A DNA stretch of 64,000 nucleotides from Diplosphaera chodatii (Eukaryota; Chlorophyta; Trebouxiophyceae; Prasiolales; Stichococcaceae): positions 3,348,001 to 3,412,000 of the forward strand of contig JAALGY010000012.1 of NCBI GenBank assembly GCA_032358165.1, written 5' to 3'. The notes under the pieces are model-generated. The model did not search any database, was not told the origin of the DNA, and saw only the letters and a list, made by a program, of their open reading frames with translations. This document shows, piece by piece, positions 22,230 to 32,238 of the stretch (position 1 is its first letter; each line of letters begins with the position of its first letter). A program made the translations under genes and the position numbers.

Positions 22230-24840
22230 TCAGCCGGCAGCCGCCCGCAGCTCCTCCAGCACCGACTCCTTGTCCAGCTTCAGGCCGATCGGCGGCTGGG
22301 TCTGCAGCCGGAAGTGAACAGCCCTGGTGTGATAACATGTGGCATGTTGATGCCTGCCCCGCAGCCAGCACTGGACAGCCAGCAAATCGAATGCGCAGCA
22401 AGTGCTGTTGACGCACGACAAAACAGGCGCACTCAGCAAGGAGATGCACCAGGCGCTGGGACTGCAGATCAGGGTGAAGTGCCAGGCTGGCAGGTGCATA
22501 TCGGTGTTTTGAGCTTTTGGGACACATCTGTACTGCCAGCGCCTCGTCAGGGCGGACAATCACATGCTGTGTCTGGCATGGCACTACCTCCCACTTCCAT
22601 GCGCCGCATCGGGGACAGCAGGCAGCAGGCCCCCGTTCTGTGAGTACAACCCCCGCAGTTTGTGAAAACCCTCACCGGCCGGCAGCGCAGGTCCTGCAGC
22701 ATGTGCGCGTGGCGGGCGGCGTAGTGCACCGCGTCCCAGGCGGCGGCGGACTGCATGCAGGCGGGCGGGGCGGAGATGCAGGCCAGGCGCCCCGGGCCCC
22801 CCTGCAGCAGCTGCTGTGGCGTCCCGCTGTGCAGCTTGGACGCCGGCCCCCCTGCAGCGAAGCCGGCGGCGCCGAGGGTGGCGGAGGCGCCCCGGAACGG
22901 CGGCGGCGTGGCGCCCAGGGGGGCGTAATGCATCGGCGACCCCGACTGCGTGGTGCGCAGCGGCGGCAGGCCTGCGGCCGTGCCGAAAGCCGCGTCCCAG
23001 GCGCCGCTGCCGGCGGAGGCGATGCCGGCAGGCGGGCCCTCCACAGCAGAGCTGGCAGCAGCGTCTGGCAGCAGCGGCAGCAGGTCCGCCTCAGCCAACA
23101 CCTGTAGTGAACACACGTTTGAGAGTGAAAGCCCTGCAGCAGCGTGTGAGCAAGCACCAGCGGAAATCAGCACCTTCGCCCAGCGCCTTGGCAGACATTG
23201 GCAAAAATGGACTCTGCATGTTGCTGCAGGGTGCGATTGGTGGAAGAAAGCAGGGCGCTAACACACGACAGTTGTCCCGAACCTAAGGAGCTGCTTGTAT
23301 GATTCTGGTTGCGCCTGGCATGAATGCCGAAGGTGCCAATATGAAAGCCCAGCATTTACTCGTGAACATTTTAATTCAAAGATGTGTCAATGAATTTCAC
23401 CTCTGGGGGGATGGACAGGGCCGCAGCGGTCAGCTCCGCCATGCTCCACAGCTCCGTGTCGGAGTCCTCCGAGGCGGACAGCCCGCCCAGCAGCTCGAAG
23501 GACGTGTCCGCCGCGGCGTCGAAGGCTGCGCCGAAGCCGCAGGCGGCGGCGCCGCAGCCCTCGGGGCTGTGCGTGGCGGCGCGATCCGCGGCCGCAGGCT
23601 GCCGCTGGTCCAGCAGCGACTGGGCTGCTGCCGGCGGCTGTGGCGGAGACGGTGCTGGGACATCCTCAGCCATCGCCACCGCCAGTGCCGCGGCTGCCAT
23701 GGCAGCCGCCGCGGCCTCCGCTGCGTGCGCCGAGCCGTCGGCCAGCGCCGTGCTGCTGGCGCTGCCGCTGCCGGGGCTGTCGTCGGGCGCTGCCAGTGTG
23801 CCACCCTGCAGTGTGGGCGCTTGCAGAACTGGCCCCCCCTGCAGCGGAACGCCAAACGCGCCGGTGGTCACCGTCGCGCTGCCCTGCAGCGGCCAGGGCG
23901 CCCAGCTGTGTGCCGCCGCCGCTGCTGCCGGCCAGCCGCCAGGGTTCAGGGCCGCGGCGGCGGGGTTCAGGACTGCTGCTGTGGGGCCCAGGCACCACTG
24001 CGCGGGGGGCTGCGCCGGCGGCAGCCGCCACGCTGGGTCCATCCCGCAGCCGAAGCCGCTGCCGTCATCCGCATCAACCGCCATGGCCGCCCCACAACCC
24101 TGACTGTCGGTGGGCGCCTGCGCCTGCTCACTGTGCAGACCTGCGGCCGCCTTTGCAGTCTTGGGGGTCCGGGGGGAGCGGCGGCAGGGGCGAGGCCCCA
24201 AGTTGGGCACCGACAGCGTGCGCAGGGCTTTGAGGCCGCCGCAGCCGACCAGGCCGCTGGCGTCGAGCGAGCGGCGGCCGTCCAGCGACTTGCGGCTGCC
24301 CGACCGCAGCACCCTGCAGCAACGTGTGCAAGCTGAGCTGGCGTGGCTGCTCGGCAGCGCCTGGTGCAGCCGTAAGGCTTCAATGAGGGGGTGCGAGCGG
24401 CTGATCTCATGTGCTGCCCCTGAGCACATATGAGGTAGCCAAACCCTGGCTCACCCGCTGCGTTGCTTCTGGAGGTGCGCGGCCACCGCGTCTCGCGTCA
24501 GGCCGGCGGCGGCGGGGCCCATGTGCTCCAGCACCGCCGCCGGCGCCGCCTGTGGCCCGAGCGCAGCGGCGGCGTCCTCGAACGCCTTCAGCAGCTGCGG
24601 CGTCCAGCGGGGCTGCACACACGGCACAACCATTTCTGGTGCATCACGTAGCATGCACAGGGCGCTCAAGCGCACAGAGCAGAGGCCAGGTGCCAAAGTA
24701 AAGAGGACTTTCAAGTTTCACAGCTGGCCGTGCAAGACACAGATGGCTGTTTCGGGAAGCTGATGCTCGCTTGCCGTCGATAGATCGCTCACCCGGCCCT
24801 TGATCGGGGATGTGCAGGCTGAGAACGGCTCCCGCGGCAT
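22230..24840 (-). CDS. GARP/G2-like (LUX/PCL1-type) MYB transcription factor
   Basis: Five exons: 24793-24840, 24455-24612, 23401-24313, 22676-23101 and 22230-22301, all in phase; 538 residues. Exon 1 gives MPREPFSACTSPIKGR and joins PRWTPQLLKAFEDAAAALGP, followed by VLEHMG, GLTRDAVAAHLQKQR. This is the single-repeat GARP DNA-binding domain (consensus R-x-RWTP-LH-F, then GLTRENVASHLQKYR). Here Leu replaces His and Gln replaces Tyr in two usually conserved places. Known plant relatives LUX/PCL1 act in the evening complex of the clock, and algal GARP proteins ROC15 and ROC75 are clock factors. That role is only an inference here. The rest is Ala/Pro/Gly-rich, likely disordered, with acidic patches (SASEDSDTELWSMAEL) that could activate transcription. 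The C-terminus ends with PPIGLKLDKESVLEEL, a short hydrophobic helix worth comparing across algae. Confidence 0.85.
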
Positions 24841-26357
24841 GGCTCCTGACGCTGGGGGACCTCAGCCCTTCAGATCCCCACTGCCCTGACAGCCGAGTAC
24901 GGCCGCTGGCCGTCCGGCCCCGCTGCAGCACCGCTGTACCCTGCAGATGTCCATGATCTCTTCAGCGAGCAGGCGCCCTTGGATGCAGGCGGAACGTCAC
25001 GAATCAAGCTTGACACCGCTTTGCATCCCGCATGACAGTCTGCACATCCCAGGCCGGGTTGCACCCCTGAGCCCGTGCTCAGTCCGTCAGGGTGCTGATC
25101 ATCATGCTGGCAGCTGACGCTAAGCTGGCGCCAGGCCAGAGCTCTCGGCAGCTTTAGAGCGCCGGACATTGCATGTTCAACCTCTCAAGGTTGCCAGCTT
25201 TCGTACACGCGCTCCGCCCTAATGTGGATCGCAGGGCTGCTTGCAAGCGGCAGAGCTTACCTACAATCAAGCACAGACGGCTGCAGAGCCGGCAGCGCGA
25301 TGATAGCAGCCGCCGCGTGTCGCTTCAAGTGTCTCATTGTGAGGAGGTTTAGGAAGACTTTTCGGATCTGGCCCCTCACCCGCCTCCGCCACGATTGATC
25401 AGCTCCCAAGCCGGATGCTGCCCCCGGCGGGCGGTGCAGGGGGCGTCCAAGCGCTGGCGCCGTATCCGACGCTAGCTGGCGAGGTGCTTCGCCGAATCCA
25501 GGTCAGCTCCCGCCGCCGGGACGCCTTGCGGCTGCTGTGGCGCGCCCGAGTAGATGGTCAGCCCCAATGCTGTGCCACCAGCCCCTAGCGCCGTCTTGCT
25601 GGTGCTCTTGAATGTGTTGGTGCCCCGATCAGCAGATCGCCGCCTGATCAAGCGAGATGCGTAGGTGCTGGGTGGTTTTAGAGTCCCAGCATATATTCTT
25701 GTGCTGAGGGGGTCTACATCGGAGCCTCCCCCGTTTATACTGTACAGTCAGCCTGAAGCTATCCGCTTCCTGCTTCTTGATGTCGAACTTATCACCTCGC
25801 TGCAGGGTGACGTCGATCGGCTGCAGCCTGCCACTTTGCCTGGTGCAGCACAAGCAGAGCTTCCAACCAATCTAAATATAGCTGAGGACACAGCAGCGAA
25901 CGCTGCATCCGAGGGGCGCGTGACTTTTACTACTTTTGTGTCTGTCAGACTACAGATCGAGTGTCCATCTGATCGTGGCAATCTCTCTGGGCAGCGGAGG
26001 GCTGCTATCTGACAGTGGTGCCTATCTGCAACTGCGCTCGGCGTCCAGCGCATTGCCGTGCCGTTGGGCGTTGGCACATATCTAGATATTTGCAGCTCCA
26101 GGTGCCCTTTTCCGACAACTCTTCATCCTGCAAATTCGCCAAACAAATTGAGTGACATTGCACGAACATGTATAGCTGCAGTCAATCGGCGACAGCTGTG
26201 TACATGCAAATCAGGCTTTGGTGTTTGGTGCATGTGCTGCATATTGCATGCAACTGGCTGCCGCAGGTTTCCATGATTAAACTGCTTGGCTGGTTAGCAT
26301 TACGGATGGTGAGCCACTGGGGTTCATCATGCAGACTTCGTCCAAGGCGGCCACAGC
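24841..26357. promoter_or_regulatory. Divergent region between the MYB factor and violaxanthin de-epoxidase
   Basis: This 1.5-kb gap holds the promoters of both flanking genes. On the minus strand, AAATATCT (26084-26091, about 270 bp before the de-epoxidase ATG) matches the plant evening-element core. One such 8-mer could occur by chance. A possible 57-codon frame at 25415 is listed separately. The remainder shows no supported gene. Confidence 0.5.
25415..25588 (+). CDS. Possible 57-codon small ORF or orphan exon
   Basis: An ATG-to-TAG frame encodes MLPPAGGAGGVQALAPYPTL, then AGEVLRRIQVSSRRRDALRL and LWRARVDGQ. Codon choice is GC-ending like the neighbouring genes, unlike the surrounding non-coding sequence. 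The middle forms a basic amphipathic helix. No family is recognised, the frame stays open upstream of the ATG for a short distance, and no splice partner was found. It could be a small protein, a lost exon or chance. Confidence 0.25.
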   Translation: MLPPAGGAGGVQALAPYPTLAGEVLRRIQVSSRRRDALRLLWRARVDGQPQCCATSP

Positions 26358-29300
26358 ATGCTCGCGGCGGCATCGCAGACCCAGTCGCTGCTGGCGGCGC
26401 CGGCGGCGGCGCGCCCCTTCAGCAGCTGCCGGCGGCAACAGCGGTGCAGCACCGCACAGCGTGCCTGCCGTGCAGCGGCAGGGCCGCAGGGTCATGACCA
26501 GCGATCCAATGTCGGGTCCCAGCCGCCGGTGCCGGTGCACAAGAGGCTGCTGTCGGGCGCTGCCGCGGCTGCGCTGACCGCAGCCATCGCCTTCACGCCG
26601 GCGAGCCAGAGCCTCGCAGCAGACGCAGCCAAGGTGGGTGCGTGCACGCTGTAGAGTGTGCATTGTTCCTGCACCATCTGCCGTGCTGCACAACAACATG
26701 CAGGTGGTACTGGATTGCAACATGCAGACGGTGTCACAGTCACACGGGCCGGAGTAGAAGTCATGGTGCAGGCAGTGTGTGCTCAGCCGGTGTTTCACCA
26801 TGCTCCACGAAGCCACGGCAGACGCTCACGCCTTGCCCTGCTGCTGCCCCCCGCAGGTGGGCACCTGCCTGCTGGAGAGCTGCCAGCTGCAGCTCGCGGA
26901 GTGCCTGGCGGACGGCAACTGCCTGCAGGACCTCATCTGCCTCAACACCTGCAACGGGCGGCCCGACGAGTCGGACTGCCAGGTGCGCGGTTGTACGGAG
27001 AGTCCCATGTCGCCATCTTGCGGGCTCTGCGGTTGTGCAGCTGCGGGCGTGGGCGTCTCGTCCGGCACACGCTTTTCACAAGGCGGCCAGCGGGTGGCGC
27101 ACACGGGTTTTGAGCAGCCAGGGGCGATGCGCATGAGCGTGAGCGGCGGCGGGCGCCGGCAGCTCGGCTGATCATCCGAGGCCAGCAGCAGGACTGGTGG
27201 ACAGGAGGCTCAGCTGGCGTGCCCGCTGCGCAGATCAAGTGTTTCGGGCGTCCGGAGAGCAAGTCTAAAATCCAAACCCTGAAACCGCAGATCAAGTGCG
27301 GTGACCTGTACGAGGATGGCGCGGTGCAGACCTTCAACGCGTGCGCGGTCAGCGAGAAGAAGTGCGTGCCGCAGCGCATCGACGAGGGCGCATACCCGGT
27401 GAGGGTTTAGGGTTTGGCTGCTGCGAACGCTGTGTGCCTCTGCCTCTGCAGCAGGACGCCTTCGGGGCGGTGTGTGCTGTGTGCTGTCGGCCCGAAAGGA
27501 TCCAGCTGCAGGCGCCAGCGGTCACGCTGCAGCTCGCGCTTTGCGCAGATGAAGCCTGCGCATCGCCTGACATGTGCACCGTCATCTGAGCACACCTGAA
27601 GGCCCCACCATGTGCCAGCGCAGGCTCCCTGGCTGCCGATGCTGTGGTTGCCATGTCAATGGTGTGGCAGGCCCTGCGGCAGCGCCTCATGCCAGATTGC
27701 TGCGCCTCAGGGCGGCCTCGATTGCTCGTGTGCAGGTGCCGCCGGATTCCGCGCGGGACAAGAACTTCGACCTGTCCAAGTTCACGGGGCGCTGGTACAT
27801 CACCGCGGGGCTGAACCCCCTGTTCGACACCTTCCCCTGCCAGGAGCACTTCTTCGGCGTGCCCGAGCCCGGTGAGCGCGTCGTAGCTTTGCAGTGCGAT
27901 ATCTTGTCAGGTTGATTGCAATATCTTGATGACGAACACGAGGCAGGTGCAAGGGGCTTGCAGTCCTGGCGGTGCGCACCTCGGAACCTGTGTCTTGAGT
28001 CAGCAGCACCTGTGCTGCAGGGCTGCTGTACGGCAAGATCAACTGGCGGGTGCCCAAGGCGGACGGCGACTTCCTGCAGCGGGGCGTGGTGCAGACCTTC
28101 CGCCAGCAGGACGAGAAGGACCTGCTGCTCAACCACGGCAGTGCGTCCTTTCCCTTTCGTGACTGGGAAACTCGTGAAAGGCAAGCTGCAGGCAGGGTAG
28201 GCAGGCGTGGCCCAGGCCTGCAAGGGGCAGGATGAGAAGCACTTGCTGCTGAAGCACGGCAGTGCGTCTGTTGCTGCCCGCATGATGAGCTTTGTGATCA
28301 CGGGCATCGCACATCGATCAGCTGGCCATATGACTATATGGTATGGCAAAGCATCGTCAGCACCCACTCGTCATCAGCTGCTGATCAGATGGCTGACGTG
28401 CTGCGGTGCCCCTATCCTGCAGATGCCTACCTGCACTATGAGGATGACTGGTAAGCACCAGACTGCATACGACTGTCTAACATGTCGAGTGGCGGCAGAT
28501 CTTGCCTGATCTCTTGTGAGCAGCAAACTGCATGTGCGAGATGATGACAAGGTGCTGAGTTTACCACTGCAGGTACATTCTGGCCAGCAAGCCAGACGAG
28601 TACGTCTTCATCTACTACATTGGTGCGCTGGCACATCAGAGCACATGCCGGTTTCCCAGAGAGCGGCACTGCACCGGGACACAGCAACATGCTCTTCTTG
28701 ATCGCGAACTTGTGATGAGCTTGGTGACTTCAAACTGAGCAGCTCTTTGACACTCTGTTGCCGCAGGCAACAATGACGCGTGGAAGGGCTACGGCGGCGC
28801 AGTCGTGTACACGAGGTGCGGGTCAGCGGCCGGTGTGCCATGCGACCAGTGCATCAATACCTCCTGTCAGCTGACCCGTCAAGCTGATGCACGCGTCTTT
28901 ACTGCTGATCGACTGGCTGATCGATTGACTGACATGGGCTCCCTTTTTGCAGAGACTCCTCGCTGCCGGAGAAGTATGTTCCGGAGCTGCGGAAAGCCGC
29001 GTCAGGCGCGGGCCTCGACTGGGACAAATTCGCGGTGCGCCATGAAACAACGTGTACGAGCACTCAGTGAAGTGAAGCCAGCAGCCGGCTGCTGCTGGCG
29101 CTAGTCTGGTGCGAGCGGTGGCCGTGCACTTGGGGCGCGTCATGCCTCAGAGTTGCTGAGGTTTCCGTTGGTATGTCGCCCTGCAGCTCACGGACAACAG
29201 CTGCCCGCCCAAGCCGCCAATCAAGACGCTGCAGCAGGTCCTCAGCGACGACATCGCGGTGGTGCGCCCCTTGGGCTCACCCCATGCCCACTCAGTGCCC

Positions 29301-29891
29301 CATCAGATGCCGCTGCGGCGCTTCTTGTGGGACCGGCAGCAGTGCAGACACCAGCTTTGGCAGCTGCTGCAGAGCTGCACGACAAGCCAGGCCCTGAACC
29401 TTGAGGTCTCTATCTTTGCTGCAGGCCGAGAAGGATGTGGGCCAGTTTGTGACGTCCTTCGGCAAGGGCTTCACCGTTTTGGAGAAGGAGCTGGAGAAGG
29501 ACCTGACCGGCGAGGAGCGGGTGCGCTTCCAGCTTCCAGCTTCCATCTTGCAGTGCTGTCCACAGCTCCACATGTGGCCCTTTGATGGGAACGCACTGAT
29601 GGGAACGCAGCAACAGTACCAGCTGCGTTTCGACCCTGCAAGCTCAGCAGGGGGCTGAGGCGGCGGCAAACTCCTGGTACCTTCTTGCTTCGTCTGCACC
29701 GTGCAATCGCTGCCAATCGACCAGAACAGCCGCTTGTCCATTCCCTGCAGGAGATCCAGCGGGAGCTGGAGGTGGCAGAGAAGTATCTGTCGGGTGTGGA
29801 GAAGTCGTATGAGACGGGGCTCGGGTCGCTGCCGCCTTTCAAGTGGCTGCCGTGGTTTGGCAACAGGAGCACGGCGCCCAACAGCGGTTGA
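26358..29891 (+). CDS. VDE: Violaxanthin de-epoxidase, plant type, chloroplast lumen
   Basis: Twelve exons: 26358-26633, 26857-26982, 27291-27398, 27736-27871, 28021-28140, 28423-28450, 28573-28622, 28767-28815, 28953-29034, 29187-29261, 29425-29520 and 29751-29891; 428 residues. VDE reduces violaxanthin to antheraxanthin and zeaxanthin with ascorbate at low lumen pH, for photoprotection. Residues 1 to ~88 are a two-part transit peptide ending in a lumen signal (SGAAAAALTAAIAFTPASQ). The Cys-rich domain follows (TCLLESC, LICLNTCNGRPDESDCQIKC, ACAVSEKKCVP) with ten cysteines whose spacing matches plant VDE exactly. The lipocalin core has FTGRWYITAGLNPLFDTF, YEDDWYILASKPDEYVFIYY and NNDAWKGYGGAVVYTR. 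The C-terminal tail is charged and coiled-coil-like (TVLEKELEKDLTGEE) but shorter than in plants. Twelve cysteines are present in all; the one unpaired cysteine of plant VDE is missing. Identity is very secure. Confidence 0.97.
27234..27290 (+). other. Possible alternative exon-3 extension of VDE (19 codons)
   Basis: A second possible acceptor after 27233 shares CGCAGATCAAGTG with the acceptor used in the model at 27290. Using it would add IKCFGRPESKSKIQTLKPQ in frame without a stop. Family alignment of the cysteine spacing favours the downstream site. Confidence 0.5.
28204..28269 (+). pseudogene. Relic duplicate of VDE exon 5 inside intron 5
   Basis: This 66-nt stretch resembles 28083-28148 at a constant offset of 121 bp, about three quarters identical. 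It includes the exon 3' end and its GTGCGT donor (QDEKHLLLKHG against QDEKDLLLNHG). Inclusion between a nearby AG and that donor would break the frame, so it appears to be a dead tandem exon copy. Confidence 0.75.
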
Positions 29892-30840
29892 GCGACAGTT
29901 CCCACAGCAAGCTCGGCCCATCCAGTAGGCAGCTCCAGCATGACTGTGTAGCGAGAGCTGGCCGCAGCGAGCGACAGGTGGCGTGTGTTGGCCACAGCAA
30001 AGAACTAGCGATGCTACCGTATATCTTGTTTGGACACCGGCTGCACTGCAAGGCACAGAGGCAGTGCGTGACCAGCTCACATGCACTGTTCTGTATTAAA
30101 GTTGATCACCATCTGCCTGCAATTAGCTTGCCTGCTGCATGGACGAGGATTCTGCAGGTTGACAGCTAATGACGCTTTGAGCCTGGTCGTTGGTGAGTCA
30201 AAGCACTGATTCGCTTACAACGGCCTGCTCCCATGGCTGTACCCCGATAAAACCGGAAAATTCCCTACACGACCAAGTGCGGCAGCAAACCTGTGCACTT
30301 GCACCCGAAGGCGACATGGCCTGCACAAGTGGAAGCTAGAGCCTGGTGCTCAGATGCTGGCAGCCGGCATCAAACATCAGGCAGCGCGACTCTGACAGTT
30401 GATATGTATCACACCCATCGTCTTGTTGCTGAGGCTGACCAGATGTGCTTCCAATGTGCATGACACTTGTACTGCATGCTGATCGAGGTTTGCGGCAGCT
30501 GTTGCATGTACCGCATCAGCGCCAAGCCCCACTGTCGTGCACCGTGACTGCCGCACATGTCCAGCCAGTGTTGCAACTGCTACTGGACGGACTGCGGGGG
30601 ATTGCACGCCACCCCTGCCGTGCTGCAAGACTGTGGGCGAAGTACTCCTTGTTCAGCCGCGGGAGCTGCAGCTGCTGGGCTGCAGTGGGGCTACTGCCGA
30701 CGGCCACCGCCGCCGCGTTCCCTCACGACAGCTGCGCATGCGGGGTGCCCTGTTTGCGCCTGGTGTCCGCTGAGCCACCCTGCAGCCAGCCACCACATCA
30801 GCGCGGTCCGGTGTGCAGCCGCCGGGCTGAGGCGCCCCGG
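29892..30840. other. Convergent intergenic region
   Basis: This lies between the 3' ends of VDE and the small tail-anchored gene. Open frames near 30445-30840 are GC-driven and show no domain, start context or splice pattern. No gene is supported. Confidence 0.55.
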
Positions 30841-31596
30841 TCACCGCCGCCGCTGGAACAGGACCAGCGCGCCGACGGCGGCGACCAGCGCGGCGCCCAG
30901 AGCGATGTAGTCGTACTGCTGCCGGCGGACGGCGTCGGTGCGCAGCTCCGCGTTGACCTCGATCTCCTTGTTCAGCTCCTCCTTCAGGGCGGCCACCTGC
31001 GATGCAAACATGCAAAGTGCTCAAGAGCGCCAATAGGGGCACACACAAATATCTTGTCCTCCAGTGCAGGTTTCACAGTGCTGATCGCGTCGGGGGTCCG
31101 CGTATGATGTGCAAGTCTGTCAATTTGCCGCTATGCCGGCAGGTCAGGGAGAAACACATTAGGTTCGTCTCGAGCCTGCAGTAGAGCACGCATGGAGCAC
31201 CTGTGATTCCATCCGCTCGACAGAGGCCCTGAGCTGCCGCACCTCCTCCGGCTCCTGCTGCTGCTGCTGCTCCTGCGGCTGCTGCTGCTGCCCTGCAGTG
31301 CCACGCAACGGCTTTGGCGTCGCAGAAACCCAATGTGGGCGCCACAGCTAGGTGGCTGTTCTCGAGGACCACCAAACAGTCTTGAATCTGAAAGGCTATG
31401 TCGTGCTTCTCGGGCGCATGATACTGGCAGATGTCGCAGCTTGATGCTCACTATACAGCCAGCCCTATCTCAGCGCAGGCTGCAGCACTGCTGCCATGGG
31501 CAAACCTGATGCAGACGCCTGCGCGTCGCCCTCTGAGCCATTTGGGCCGGAATCCTTGCCGCTGCCGTCGGAGGCCTTCGCCGGCCGGCCTCCCAT
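30841..31596 (-). CDS. Small tail-anchored coiled-coil membrane protein
   Basis: Three exons, 31506-31596, 31201-31292 and 30841-30996, join in phase to give 112 residues. The start is MGGRPAKASDGSGKDSGPNG. A Gln/Glu-rich stretch (QQQQPQEQQQQQEPEEVRQL) follows, then a helical coiled coil (RASVERMESQ, VAALKEELNKEIEVNAELRT). One hydrophobic segment, YIALGAALVAAVGALVLF, sits at the very C-terminus and ends in QRRR. This layout is typical of a tail-anchored protein with its N-terminus in the cytosol. The short basic tail is compatible with a mitochondrial or plastid outer membrane, but that is a guess. No family is recognised. Exon joining is supported by phase and by the heptad pattern across the second junction. 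Confidence 0.7.
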
Positions 31597-32238
31597 GGCT
31601 GCAGTCAAACTTGGGGCTGTGTGGATGGCAACTTCCGAGACGCAGAGTGGGCTGTGTGCTGCTCACTCGAGACAACCGCCCCTTCTATCGTGTTTGACAC
31701 TGAGTGCAGACTTCAAATAGCAGCAAACTGAATGGGTTGCCGATCATGGCTGTGTCTCGCTGGCTTGATCAACTGCCCTCGGCATCCGAGGCGAAGCTGA
31801 TGCAGCAATCGCCATGCAAGTCTTCAGCTGGAGCCAACTGCCGCCAGCAGGCAATGGCGGAGGTGCAGCATAAGCACCGACACTTGACACTGATAGCTGT
31901 ATCTGACAAGGCGCGTGCATGTACGTGTAGACAGCCACTGCAGCCGGCTGGCAGTTATATATCGCTGCGCATGGTCTGCGTGAGTAAAGCCTCACTCTGC
32001 TGCAGCCCTTGGCAGACAATCAGATGGTGTCACACATGGCTGTCAACCAAAGAAAGTCTTGCAGAATCGCAGTGCATTGCCCTTACCAGCATGAGAGGTC
32101 ACATTGAAATCTGCAGAGCTAGCAAACCACGGTCGCATGTTGCAAAAGTCCGGCAGTGCAGATACGGCATGGCGTGCATGCTACATTCCTGTGGGTCAGC
32201 GCCCATCATGTCATTGTGGGCGCTGACCCACGGATCGC
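31597..32238. other. Intergenic between small tail-anchored gene and cupin A
   Basis: Both neighbours are on the minus strand, so this carries the cupin A 3' UTR and the promoter of the tail-anchored gene. The only structure seen is the hairpin at 32191-32231. Confidence 0.55.
32191..32231 (-). other. 15-bp-arm hairpin just 3' of cupin A
   Basis: GTGGGTCAGCGCCCA (32191-32205) pairs perfectly with TGGGCGCTGACCCAC (32217-32231) across an 11-nt loop. On the minus strand it begins seven bases after the stop codon, so it would form in the cupin A 3' UTR. Confidence 0.9.
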
